Below are positions 26,091 through 35,100 of a DNA stretch of 64,000 bases, one piece after another. The notes beneath the pieces are model-generated. The model was not told where the DNA came from. It saw only the letters and a program-made list of their open reading frames with translations, and searched no databases. Position numbers and translations under genes: made by a program. Every line of letters starts with the position of its first letter. Position 1 is the stretch's first letter. This DNA comes from Gammaproteobacteria bacterium (GTDB taxonomy: Bacteria > Pseudomonadota > Gammaproteobacteria > Burkholderiales > Thiobacillaceae): contig JAHJNN010000008.1 in the NCBI GenBank assembly GCA_018820765.1, positions 1 to 64,000 on the forward strand. The letters run 5' to 3'.

Positions 26091-28945
26091 CAGTGTTTTT
26101 CCCTGTGTTTGGGCAGGGCGTGATGCAGGCCGCCGAGGTTGACCAGGATCATCAGCGTGGCGCCGACGACGACGAGGAACACGCCGAAGTCAAACGCCAT
26201 CGCCGACGCCAGTTCGAATTCGCCGACCACGGGCCAGCGCAGATGCCCGTAGGTCGAGGTGAGATAGGGATAGCCGAACAGCCAGCTTCCCAGGCCGGTG
26301 AAGGCGGCGACCGCCAGCCCCCAGGCGATCAGCGGATGGCTGTCGTAAACCGGTTTGGGCTCGGCGTTCGCTCCCTCCCCCATCTGGGGGGAGGGGGCAG
26401 ACACCATGCGCTGGTGCGTCCACTGCGCGCCGTTGGCAAGGTACTGCACGATCAGCGCCACCGACGTGATGAGGCCGGCGATGAAGCCGCCGCCCGGCTG
26501 GTTGTGGCCGCGCAGCAAAATGAACACCGCGACCAGCAGCGCCAGCGGCAGCAGGATGCGGGTCAGGGTCGCCATGATCGTCGGATGGGCGTCGGCATCC
26601 CAGACCCGCCCGGTGTCGTCGCGGCTCGGCGCGGGCAGTTTCATGCCCTGCAGCATCGCCACGATGCCGAGGCCGGCCAGTGCCAGCACGGTGATTTCGC
26701 CGAGCGTGTCGTAGCCGCGAAAGTCGACCAGGATCACGTTCACCACGTTGCTGCCGCCGCCGCCCGGCACGCTGTTTTCAAGGTAATAGCCGGCGATGGT
26801 GTCGTAGGGCCGCGTCAGCACCGCCCACGCCAGCGCCGCGGTGCCGCCGCCCGCCAGCAATGCGATCGCGCCGTCGCGCCAGGCGCGCGCCGGCTCGCGC
26901 TCGGACGCCGCCTGCTGCGGCAGGAAGTAGAGCGCCAGCAGCAACAGGACAATCGTGACGACCTCGACCGAGAGCTGGGTCAGAGCAAGGTCGGGCGCCG
27001 AGAACTTGATGAAAATGAGCGACACCACCAGCCCCACCACGCCGATGGTGACCAGCGCGACGAAGCGCTGGCGGTGCAGCCACACGGTGGCCAGCGTGGC
27101 GACGATCAGGGTGGCGGCGGCAACGAAGCTGACCGGGTCGAGCGGCAGCCCCGTACGGCTGCCGGCCAGCGCGGCGCCGCCCGCCAGCCACGGCGCGACG
27201 CCCAGCACCAGCGCGGCCGCCAGCAGCAGGAACACCTGGCGCTGCAGCGAGCCGGTGTCGATCAGGCGGGTGACGAAGCGGGACGCCCCCACCAGGCCGT
27301 CCAGCAGCGCGTTGTAAACCACACGCGCGTCGAGGCGATCGAGGGTGCGCTCGTGCCAGGCCGTCAGCGGACGGCGCGCCCGATAGATCAGCGCGCCGCC
27401 GGCCAGCGCGATGAGGCTCATGAACAGCGCCGGGTTGAAGCCGTGCCACAGCGCCAGGTGATACTCGGGCAGCGGCGCCTGCAGCGTGCCCTGTGCCGCC
27501 ACCGCCAGCAGCGGCGCGACGGTGAGGGTGGGCGCGATGCCCACCACCAGGCACAGCACCACCAGGACTTCCACCGGCACCTTCATCCAGCGCGGCGGCT
27601 CGTGCGGCGTGTGCGGCAGGTCGACCGGCGCGCCGTTGAAGAAGACGTCGTGGATGAAGCGGATCGAGTAGGCCACCGCCAGCGCGCCGGCCAGCGTCAC
27701 CAGCGCAGGCAGCAGCCAGCCACCGAGCAGGTATTCGGACACCTCCATCGCCTCGGCGAAGAACATTTCCTTGGAGAGAAAGCCGTTCAAAAGCGGCACC
27801 CCGGCCATCGCGGCGGCGGCCACCATCGCCAGCGTCGCGGTGTAGGGCATGAACGCCCACAGGCCGTGCAGGCGCCGCATGTCGCGGGTGCCCGCCTCGT
27901 GGTCGATGATGCCGGCCGCCATGAACAGCGACGCCTTGAAGGTGGCGTGGTTGATGATGTGGAACACGCCGGCCACCGCCGCGAGCGGCGTCGACAGGCC
28001 GAACAGCAGCGTGATGAGGCCGAGGTGGCTGAGGGTCGAATAGGCCAGCAGGCCTTTCAGATCATGCTTGAACAGCGCGACGTAGGCGCCGAGCAGAAGC
28101 GTCGCCAGCCCCGTGCCGGAGACCAGCCAGAACCATTCGGGTGTGCCCGACAGCGCCGGGTAGAGCCGCGCCAGCAGGAACACGCCGGCTTTCACCATGG
28201 TGGCCGAATGCAGGTAGGCCGACACCGGGGTTGGCGCGGCCATCGCGTGCGGCAGCCAGAAGTGGAAGGGGAACTGCGCCGACTTGGTGAACACGCCGAG
28301 CAGGATCAGCAGCAGCGACGGCAGGTAGAGCGGGTGCTCGCGGATCAGGTCGCCGGAGGCGAAGACGTCGGACAGTTCGTAACTGCCGACGATGTGGCCC
28401 AGCAGCAGAAAACCGCCCAGCATCGCGAAGCCGCCCAGCCCGGTGACCGCCAGCGCCATGCGCGCGCCTTCGCGCGCCTCTTCGCGGTGCTGCCAGTAGC
28501 TGATGAGGAGGAAGGACGACAGGCTGGTCAGTTCCCAGAAGATCAGCAGCTGGATCAGGTTTTCCGACAGCACGATGCCGAGCATCGAGCCCATGAACAG
28601 CATCAGGTAGGAATAGAAGCGCCCCATGCTGTCGCGTTCCGACAGGTAGTAGCGCGCGTACAGCACGATCAGCAGGCCGATGCCGAGGATCAGGCCTGCG
28701 AACAGCAGACCCAGGCCGTCGAGGCGGAAGGCGAGGTTGAGCCCCAGCGCGGGCATCCAGTCGTGCTGCTGCACCAGCAGGCTGCCGGCGAACGGCAGGT
28801 GCCACGACGGCGCCAGCCACAGCAGCGACGCCAGGGTGACCGCACCCGCCGCCCATGCGGAATGCGATCGTCCGAGACGGGACACCAGCGCAACCAGGGC
28901 TGCGCCCACGAACGGGGTCAGTACGGCGAAAAACAGCGTCATCAA
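26090..28945 (-). CDS. mnhA: Fused Mrp/Pha-type antiporter subunits A and B
   Basis: 951 residues. The NuoL-like A part occupies about 1-760 with many helices (LIFWELTSLSSFLLISYW; SAYLHSATMVKAGVFLLARL). It is fused to the B part (about 790-951; LRGHNQPGGGFIAGLITS), the group-2 Mrp layout known from Pha systems. Residues about 848-867 (SAPSPQMGEGANAEPKP) derive from a palindromic repeat inserted in frame in a loop of the B part. It is first in the operon; the 270 bp upstream are likely to hold the promoter. Confidence 0.94.
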   Translation of the reverse strand: MMTLFFAVLTPFVGAALVALVSRLGRSHSAWAAGAVTLASLLWLAPSWHLPFAGSLLVQQHDWMPALGLNLAFRLDGLGLLFAGLILGIGLLIVLYARYYLSERDSMGRFYSYLMLFMGSMLGIVLSENLIQLLIFWELTSLSSFLLISYWQHREEAREGARMALAVTGLGGFAMLGGFLLLGHIVGSYELSDVFASGDLIREHPLYLPSLLLILLGVFTKSAQFPFHFWLPHAMAAPTPVSAYLHSATMVKAGVFLLARLYPALSGTPEWFWLVSGTGLATLLLGAYVALFKHDLKGLLAYSTLSHLGLITLLFGLSTPLAAVAGVFHIINHATFKASLFMAAGIIDHEAGTRDMRRLHGLWAFMPYTATLAMVAAAAMAGVPLLNGFLSKEMFFAEAMEVSEYLLGGWLLPALVTLAGALAVAYSIRFIHDVFFNGAPVDLPHTPHEPPRWMKVPVEVLVVLCLVVGIAPTLTVAPLLAVAAQGTLQAPLPEYHLALWHGFNPALFMSLIALAGGALIYRARRPLTAWHERTLDRLDARVVYNALLDGLVGASRFVTRLIDTGSLQRQVFLLLAAALVLGVAPWLAGGAALAGSRTGLPLDPVSFVAAATLIVATLATVWLHRQRFVALVTIGVVGLVVSLIFIKFSAPDLALTQLSVEVVTIVLLLLALYFLPQQAASEREPARAWRDGAIALLAGGGTAALAWAVLTRPYDTIAGYYLENSVPGGGGSNVVNVILVDFRGYDTLGEITVLALAGLGIVAMLQGMKLPAPSRDDTGRVWDADAHPTIMATLTRILLPLALLVAVFILLRGHNQPGGGFIAGLITSVALIVQYLANGAQWTHQRMVSAPSPQMGEGANAEPKPVYDSHPLIAWGLAVAAFTGLGSWLFGYPYLTSTYGHLRWPVVGEFELASAMAFDFGVFLVVVGATLMILVNLGGLHHALPKHREKH
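26341..26400. repeat. GC-rich palindromic element inside mnhAB
   Basis: TGTCGTAAACCGGTTTGGGC followed by the core CCTCCCCCATCTGGGGGGAG. It shares flanks and core with 25325 and 17041. It encodes PSPQMGEGANAEPKP in the mnhAB frame. Confidence 0.85.
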
Positions 28946-29215
28946 TCGGGGATCGGGATGGCCGGCCGCTGGCCGGAAGACGCGGCCATTCTAGCGTGAC
29001 TTGGTGATGCGCTGAACCTGCGGCCGTTGCACCCAAGGTTTGGGCGCGCGCATCGTGCGGGAGAATCGGGTCCTCGCCGACCTGCTCCGGGTTCCCCCGG
29101 GCTTGCGCGACAAGATGCTTTTGTGAAAATGGAGTGCGGGCGCGACCTGCTACTGTTACATCACCTGCAATTCCGCCCGCCTGCGCGCGCGGTGCGAGCA
29201 CTGAAAGGACGATTC
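28946..29215. other. Divergent intergenic region mnhAB / mscS
   Basis: 270 bp that must hold the promoters of the antiporter operon and the mscS gene. No convincing -35/-10 pair, operator palindrome or hairpin was recognised by eye. Confidence 0.4.
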
Positions 29216-30124
29216 ATGGAGTATCTGAAAGCCCTGCAAACCTATCTGGGCGAGTGGCAGGGCCTGGCCGTCACCGCGCTGCACGTGGTCCTCATCCTGG
29301 GGCTGACCTGGCTGGCGCTGGGGCTGTCGCGCAAGGCATTGGGGAGATTGCGGCGGTACATGCAGCAGGATCTCGGCGATCTTGAGCGGCTCAAGCGCCT
29401 GGATACGCTGGAACGCGTATTCCGCTACGTCGCCACGGTGATCATCACGCTGGTCGGCGTCATGCTGGTGTTGAGCGAGGTCGGCATTTCCATCGCCCCC
29501 ATCCTCGCCACCGCCGGCGTGCTCGGCATCGCCATCGGTTTCGGTGCGCAAAGCCTGGTCAAGGACTACTTCAACGGTTTCTTCCTGCTGCTGGAAAACC
29601 AGGTGCGCCAGGGCGACGTGGTCGAGGTCGCCGGCAAGGGCGGCCTGGTCGAGGAAATGACGCTGCGCTACATCCGCCTGCGCGACTACGAGGGCACCGT
29701 GCATTACGTGCCCAACGGCACCATCGACAGCGTCTCCAACCGCAGCCGCGGCTTCGCCTTTGCCCTGATCGACATCGGCGTCGCCTACCGCGAGGACCTC
29801 GACGAGGTCTACGCGGTGATGCGCGAGGTGGCGGCGGCGATGCGCGCCGACCCCGAACTGGGCGCGAAAATCGAGGAGGACATCGACATTGCCGGGGTCG
29901 ACAACTGGGCGGATTCGGCCGTGGTGGTTCGCTGCCGCTTCAAGGTCAAGCCGCTGGAGCAATGGAATGTGCGGCGCGCGTTCCTGTACCGCCTGAAAAA
30001 AGCCTTCGACGCCGCCGGCATCGAGATTCCCTATCCGCACCTCACCCTGTATGCCGGGCAGGACAAGGAGGGTAACGCTGCGCCCCTGCCGCTGCAGTTG
30101 CAACGGCAGGGCAAGGCCCTTTGA
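29216..30124 (+). CDS. MscS family mechanosensitive channel
   Basis: 302 residues: three membrane helices (about 17-38, 68-92, 95-115) with the pore-helix/beta-domain signature GIAIGFGAQSLVKDYFNGFF and then ENQVRQGDVVEV, YVPNGTIDSVSNRSR. It releases solutes on hypo-osmotic shock. The start at 29216 has AAAGGA eight bases before; an upstream extension lacks a ribosome site. Its place beside a cation/proton antiporter operon suggests an osmotic/ionic homeostasis neighbourhood. Confidence 0.92.
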   Translation: MEYLKALQTYLGEWQGLAVTALHVVLILGLTWLALGLSRKALGRLRRYMQQDLGDLERLKRLDTLERVFRYVATVIITLVGVMLVLSEVGISIAPILATAGVLGIAIGFGAQSLVKDYFNGFFLLLENQVRQGDVVEVAGKGGLVEEMTLRYIRLRDYEGTVHYVPNGTIDSVSNRSRGFAFALIDIGVAYREDLDEVYAVMREVAAAMRADPELGAKIEEDIDIAGVDNWADSAVVVRCRFKVKPLEQWNVRRAFLYRLKKAFDAAGIEIPYPHLTLYAGQDKEGNAAPLPLQLQRQGKAL

Positions 30125-30131
30125 CCCGGTT

Positions 30132-31208
30132 TTATTGCGCGGTCGCGGCGACGGGTTCGTCGGCGTAGCGCCAGATGTTGACGTCCCGTCCGGCTTCGCG
30201 GATGTGCTCTGCCCGGGCTGAAAGGAAACGCTGGAAGCTCGGTTCGGTGAGATGGCTTCCCGTCGTGATGTAGTCGAACATGCCCAGGGTGTGGAACACG
30301 CGGAAGGACGATTCCCAGCGGATGACTTCCTTGCCTGCGGCGTCGAACAGGACGATGCCGGGGGCGTAGTTGACGCCGAGTTCGCGGACCCAGTCGCGCA
30401 CCGCCATGCGCTTGCCTGCCGGTGTGACGATCATGCCGGTCGACCACATGTCGAGTTGCACGTTGTCGAATTTCCTGATCGTCGCGCGGGCCTCCGGGTC
30501 GGCGAGGACGCGGCGGTGCAGCACCTCGCAATCGGGGCAGTCCTTCTGCTCGAAATACACCGCGAGCGGTTTCGCCGCCTTGCCGCGGCGCCGCAGGTCG
30601 GTGACGTTTTTGAGGAAGAAGTCCTGCCGGATCATCTCGCCCGACGCTTGCTTTGGCACCTCGCGCGCGGCGACGAAATCGCGGAAGGCGATTTTGTTTT
30701 CGTGGCGCCCGCCGACCCAGTCGAGCGCGGCCTGAAAGCGCGCCGGCGGCACATAGCCGTTGAGCCGCAGCAGGGTCTTGCCGCTCTCGTCGTAAAACAC
30801 CAGGCTGGGGGTGAACTGGATTTTCTGCGCCGCGCTGTAGGATTTCTCCGTATAGGTCTTGCCGTCCAGCCCGACCATTTCCTTGTCGCCCCACAGGTTG
30901 ACCGCGATGACGTCGAATTTCTCCCGCATCGTGGCTTCGATCTGACGCTGCGACAGGTTGCGCTCCACCAGCGCCGAGCAATAGGGGCAGCCGTTCTGGG
31001 TGAACATCAGGATGACGCGCTTGCCGTTCCTGCGCGCCTCGTCGATGTCTTCCTTCAGATTCAGGAAGCTGTCCTTGAACCAGGCCGGATACTCGGTCGC
31101 CTTGGCGCCGTAGTAAGTGCCCGGCTTGGCGGGTGCGGCCGGTTCCGCGGCGTGCAGGGAAAAGGCAGCGAACAACACGAACAAGGCCGGCAGTGCGTGA
31201 GTTTTCAT
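30132..31208 (-). CDS. Exported tandem thioredoxin-fold protein
   Basis: About 358 residues. Signal peptide LPALFVLFAAFSLHA (about 5-20), then two thioredoxin-like domains. The first has QNGCPYCSALVERN and cis-Pro in QFTPSLVFYD; the second has QKDCPDCEVLHRRV and cis-Pro-like NYAPGIVLFD. Resembles SoxW/thioredoxin_7-type periplasmic redox proteins. Both CxxC pairs are intact, so it could act as a two-site disulfide relay. The start at 31208 is preferred over 31220 because GGAGA precedes it at proper spacing. No sox or ccm genes are nearby to fix the partner. Confidence 0.82.
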   Translation of the reverse strand: MKTHALPALFVLFAAFSLHAAEPAAPAKPGTYYGAKATEYPAWFKDSFLNLKEDIDEARRNGKRVILMFTQNGCPYCSALVERNLSQRQIEATMREKFDVIAVNLWGDKEMVGLDGKTYTEKSYSAAQKIQFTPSLVFYDESGKTLLRLNGYVPPARFQAALDWVGGRHENKIAFRDFVAAREVPKQASGEMIRQDFFLKNVTDLRRRGKAAKPLAVYFEQKDCPDCEVLHRRVLADPEARATIRKFDNVQLDMWSTGMIVTPAGKRMAVRDWVRELGVNYAPGIVLFDAAGKEVIRWESSFRVFHTLGMFDYITTGSHLTEPSFQRFLSARAEHIREAGRDVNIWRYADEPVAATAQ

Positions 31209-31378
31209 GGCGATCTCCATCCAGGGGCATCAATATGCGCAATGCCCATCCTAGCAGGGGATCAAACTGGCTGTGCCTGCAGTTTGTCAATCCCGCATCG
31301 GCTCGGGTGCTGCCTGGCCGTTCCTTCGCGCGAAAGAGCGGCATGTTCTTCAAGCATCCGGTGTAGGCTACATTTTCA

Positions 31379-31408
31379 GCATGGCAATACATGAGGGCAT
31401 TGCCATGC
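31379..31408 (+). promoter_or_regulatory. Perfect 10-bp inverted repeat before the cation-transport operon
   Basis: GCATGGCAAT (31379-31388) and ATTGCCATGC (31399-31408) flank a 10-base spacer, 34 bp upstream of the exchanger ATG. It could be a repressor operator or an mRNA hairpin; there is no T-run after it. Confidence 0.5.
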
Positions 31409-31442
31409 ATCATCAAAACTGGAACTGCATTTTCAAACCGGC

Positions 31443-32456
31443 ATGCAAGAACTCTTCACCATCTGGCTTTCGCTTCTTGCCAGCCTTGCCGTGATCGGCG
31501 TGGCCGGTGTCAGGCTGTCACGCTATGGCGACACCATCGCCGAGAAAAGCGGGCTCAGCCGCGGCTGGGTGGGCCTGATCCTGCTGGCCACGGTGACCTC
31601 TTTGCCGGAACTGGCCACCGGCCTGTCCGCCGTGACGGTCGCCAACGTGCCGGACATCGCGGTGGGCGACATCATGGGCAGCTGCGTGTTCAACCTGCTT
31701 ATCATCGTGCTGCTGGATTTTCTCTATCGCAAGGAATCCGTCTACACGCGCGCACGGCAGGGCAACGTTCTGTCTGCAGGCTATGGCATCGCACTGATCG
31801 GTTTCGTGGGGTTCAACCTGCTGCTATACCAGGCTGGCACGATCCCTTCACTCGGCCATGTCGGCCTCTACACGCCCGTCATCCTGCTGCTGTATCTGCT
31901 GGCCATGCGCTCGCTCTACCATTATGAGCAGGCGCAACTCAGCGAGTATGTGGAGGATCGAGTCGAACTTTATTCCGACACAAGCCTGAAGCAGGCGGTG
32001 CAGGGCTACGCCCTGGCCGCGGTTGCGGTGGCGGCGGCCGGCATCTGGCTGCCCTTCATCGCCAGTGATCTGGCGGCGGCGATGGCTTGGGAGCAGAGCT
32101 TTGTGGGAACGCTGTTTGTCGCAGCCATCACCTCCGCCCCCGAAGTCGTGGTCACCGTGGCCGCCCTGCGCATGGGCGCGGTTAATCTGGCCATCGGCAA
32201 CCTGTTCGGCAGCAACTTGTTCAACATCGCCATCCTGGCCATCGACGATCTGGTCTATCTGCCGGGGCCGCTGTTGGCCAATGTGTCCCTCACCCACGCG
32301 ACCTCGGCCTTTTCCGCCATGATGATGAGCGGACTGGCCGTGGTTGGCCTGGTGCTGCGGCCGACCTCGCGAGTCTTTCGCTCAGTGAGCTGGATCAGCC
32401 TGCTGCTGCTCGTCATCTATTTGCTGAATATGTGGTTCCTGTATCTGCATGGCTGA
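31443..32456 (+). CDS. CaCA superfamily cation (Na+/Ca2+-type) exchanger
   Basis: 337 residues, about ten helices in two inverted halves. The alpha repeats carry LATVTSLPELATGLSAV with GDIMGSCVFNL, and FVAAITSAPEVVVTVAAL with GNLFGSNLFN, which hold the Glu and Ser residues of the ion pathway. It probably expels Ca2+ or a related divalent in exchange for Na+ or H+. No clear Shine-Dalgarno precedes the ATG. The last 8 bp overlap the P-type ATPase start, so one operon encodes a secondary and a primary cation pump. Confidence 0.88.
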   Translation: MQELFTIWLSLLASLAVIGVAGVRLSRYGDTIAEKSGLSRGWVGLILLATVTSLPELATGLSAVTVANVPDIAVGDIMGSCVFNLLIIVLLDFLYRKESVYTRARQGNVLSAGYGIALIGFVGFNLLLYQAGTIPSLGHVGLYTPVILLLYLLAMRSLYHYEQAQLSEYVEDRVELYSDTSLKQAVQGYALAAVAVAAAGIWLPFIASDLAAAMAWEQSFVGTLFVAAITSAPEVVVTVAALRMGAVNLAIGNLFGSNLFNIAILAIDDLVYLPGPLLANVSLTHATSAFSAMMMSGLAVVGLVLRPTSRVFRSVSWISLLLLVIYLLNMWFLYLHG

Positions 32457-35091
32457 TCGCACTGGACAAACATCGCCCCACTGGGATTGCCTGAGCTGCG
32501 AGGAGGCCGCCTCTCAACTAGACAGCGACCCGAGCCAGGGCCTTTCTGCCGCGGCCGCCTCATCCCGGCTCGAGCAATCCGGTCCCAACGCCCTGCAGGA
32601 GGCCGGCCGGCGCCACCCGCTCGCCATGCTGGCGTCGCAGTTCACCGACTTCATGATCCTGGTGCTGATCGCCGCCGCCGTCATCGCCGGCTTCATCGGC
32701 GAGCCGCAGGACACCATCGCCATCGTGGTCATCGTGTTCCTCAACGGCATCATCGGCTTCGTCCAGGAATACCGTGCCGAACGTGCGATGGCGGCGCTGC
32801 GGCAGATGGCTAGTCCGCAAGCCCGGGTGATCCGCGACGGGCAGCCCGTGACCGTCGACGCGATGGAACTGGTGCCCGGCGACCTGGTGGAACTGGAGGC
32901 CGGCAACATCGTGCCGGCCGATCTGCGCCTGACCGAGCTGGCCTCGCTCAAGGTCGACGAATCGGCGCTCACCGGCGAATCGCAGGCGGTCGACAAGCAG
33001 CTCGCCGTTCTGCAGGAGGCCGACCTGCCGCTCGGCGACCGCCTCAACCTGGCCTACAAGGGCACGATCGTGACCTATGGCCGCGCGCGCGGCCTGGTGG
33101 TGGCCACCGGCATGCAGACCGAACTGGGCAAGATTGCCGCGCTGCTCTCGGGCGAGTCCGGCAAGACGCCGCTGCAGAAACGCCTGGCGCGCTTCGGCCA
33201 GCATCTGGCGCTGGTGGTGCTGGCGATCTGCGCCATCATTTTCGTCGCCGGCTGGCTGCGCGGCGAACCGCCGATGGTGATGCTGCTCACCGCCGTCAGC
33301 CTGGCGGTCGCTGCGATTCCCGAGGCGCTGCCCGCGGTGGTCACCATCTCGCTCGCGCTGGGGGCAGCGCGCATGGTCAGGCAGAACGCGCTGATCCGTC
33401 GCCTGCCCGCGGTAGAAACGCTCGGCTCGGTCACCTACATCTGTTCAGACAAGACCGGCACGCTCACGCTCAACCAGATGCAGGTCGATTGCGTGTGGGC
33501 CGCCGGCGAAACCCGCCCTGTGCTTGGGGGGGCGGACGGCGCGCCCTGGCGCGAACTGGGCATGGCCATGGTCCTGTGCAACGATGCCGCGGCCGGTGCC
33601 GACGGAAAACTGGCCGGCGACCCCACCGAGACCGCCCTGCTCGAAGCCGCTCAGGCCGCCGGATTCAGCAAGTCCGAATGGCAGAACACCCTGCCGCGCC
33701 AGGCGGAGCTTCCCTTCGATTCGGAACGTGCACGCATGAGCACGCTGCATCGCGACGGCGAAGGCGTGCTGATGCTGGTGAAGGGCGCACCCGAGGGCGT
33801 GCTGTCGCTGTGCGTCGACCAGCTGGGCCGCGCCGGCACCCTGCCCATCGATCAGGCGGCGCTGCAGGACGAGGCCGAGCAACTGGCCGCGCAGGGCCTG
33901 CGCGTACTGGCCTTCGCACTGAAGCGGCTGCCGCAGTTGCCGGAGACGCTCGATGTCGACGCGCTCGAGGCCGGGCTCACCTTCATCGGCCTGGCCGGCC
34001 TGATCGATCCGCCGCGCCCCGAAGCGGCCGAATCGGTCGCGGCCTGCAAGGCGGCCGGCATCATTCCTGTGATGATCACCGGCGACCATCCCGCCACTGC
34101 GCGTGCCATCGCAAGCCGTCTCGGCATCATCGAAGACGGCGGCAAGGTGCTCAGCGGCAGCGAGCTGGCGCGGCTGTCGCTCAAGGAATTCGAAACCGAA
34201 GTGGAATCGGTGCGGGTCTACGCCCGCATCAACCCGGAGCAGAAGATCAAGATCGTGCAGGCGCTGCAGGACAAGGGCGAATTCGTCGCCATGACCGGCG
34301 ACGGGGTGAACGACGCGCCCGCCTTGAAAATGGCCGACATCGGCGTCGCCATGGGCAAGGGGGGCACCGATGTGGCGCGCGAAGCGGCGCACATGACGCT
34401 GCTGGACGACAACTTCGCCACCATCGTCCATGCGGTGCGCGAAGGCCGCCGCATCTTCGACAACATCCGCAAGTTCGTCAAATACACCATGACGAGCAAC
34501 TCGGGCGAGATCTGGACCATTTTCCTCGCGCCTTTTCTCGGCCTGCCGATCCCGCTGCTGCCGATCCACATCCTGTGGATCAACCTGGTCACCGACGGCC
34601 TGCCGGGGCTGGCGCTCGCCGGCGAACGTGCCGAACCCAAGGTGATGCAACGGCCGCCACGGCCGCCGAAGGAAAGCATCTTCGCCCACGGCATGTGGCA
34701 GCACATCCTGTGGGTGGGCCTGCTGATGGGCGGCGTCTCGCTGCTGACCCAGGCGTGGGCGATCCACACCGGTTCCGCGCACTGGCAGAGCATGGTGTTC
34801 ACCGTGCTCACGCTGTCGCAGTTGGGCCACGTGCTGGCGATCCGTTCCGAGCGCGAGTCGCTGTTCACCCAGGGCGTGCTGTCCAACCGCATGCTGATCG
34901 GCGCCGTGCTGCTTACCTTCGCCCTGCAGCTGGCCGTGCTCTATGTGCCCTGGCTCAATCCCATTTTCAGGACCGAGCCCTTGAGCGTGGGCGAATTGGC
35001 CGCGTGTCTGGCGCTGTCCTCGGTGGTGTTTTTTGGGGTGGAAATCGAAAAGGCGCTGGTGCGGCGCGGCTGGCTGTACAACGCCGGGTAG
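32449..35091 (+). CDS. P-type cation-transporting ATPase (P2 type, Ca2+-ATPase-like)
   Basis: 880 residues with an N-terminal cation-ATPase domain, the phosphorylation motif CSDKTGTLT (Asp334), GDPTETALLEAA and KGAPEG in the nucleotide domain, TGDHPATA, and the hinge TGDGVNDAPALK. TM4 carries PEALP where SERCA has PEGLP. TM6 reads WINLVTDGLPGLAL with Asn and Asp of the Ca2+ sites present. Ca2+ or Mn2+ export is likely by family. It overlaps the exchanger gene by 8 bp. Confidence 0.92.
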   Translation: MADRTGQTSPHWDCLSCEEAASQLDSDPSQGLSAAAASSRLEQSGPNALQEAGRRHPLAMLASQFTDFMILVLIAAAVIAGFIGEPQDTIAIVVIVFLNGIIGFVQEYRAERAMAALRQMASPQARVIRDGQPVTVDAMELVPGDLVELEAGNIVPADLRLTELASLKVDESALTGESQAVDKQLAVLQEADLPLGDRLNLAYKGTIVTYGRARGLVVATGMQTELGKIAALLSGESGKTPLQKRLARFGQHLALVVLAICAIIFVAGWLRGEPPMVMLLTAVSLAVAAIPEALPAVVTISLALGAARMVRQNALIRRLPAVETLGSVTYICSDKTGTLTLNQMQVDCVWAAGETRPVLGGADGAPWRELGMAMVLCNDAAAGADGKLAGDPTETALLEAAQAAGFSKSEWQNTLPRQAELPFDSERARMSTLHRDGEGVLMLVKGAPEGVLSLCVDQLGRAGTLPIDQAALQDEAEQLAAQGLRVLAFALKRLPQLPETLDVDALEAGLTFIGLAGLIDPPRPEAAESVAACKAAGIIPVMITGDHPATARAIASRLGIIEDGGKVLSGSELARLSLKEFETEVESVRVYARINPEQKIKIVQALQDKGEFVAMTGDGVNDAPALKMADIGVAMGKGGTDVAREAAHMTLLDDNFATIVHAVREGRRIFDNIRKFVKYTMTSNSGEIWTIFLAPFLGLPIPLLPIHILWINLVTDGLPGLALAGERAEPKVMQRPPRPPKESIFAHGMWQHILWVGLLMGGVSLLTQAWAIHTGSAHWQSMVFTVLTLSQLGHVLAIRSERESLFTQGVLSNRMLIGAVLLTFALQLAVLYVPWLNPIFRTEPLSVGELAACLALSSVVFFGVEIEKALVRRGWLYNAG

Positions 35092-35100
35092 CGCGAAGGC

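Noticed and set aside
26072-28999. Very long open frame (about 975 codons) on the plus strand opposite mnhAB
   Set aside because: Low-complexity His/Arg/Gln-rich translation typical of the antisense of a GC-rich gene. The minus-strand protein is an unmistakable antiporter subunit.
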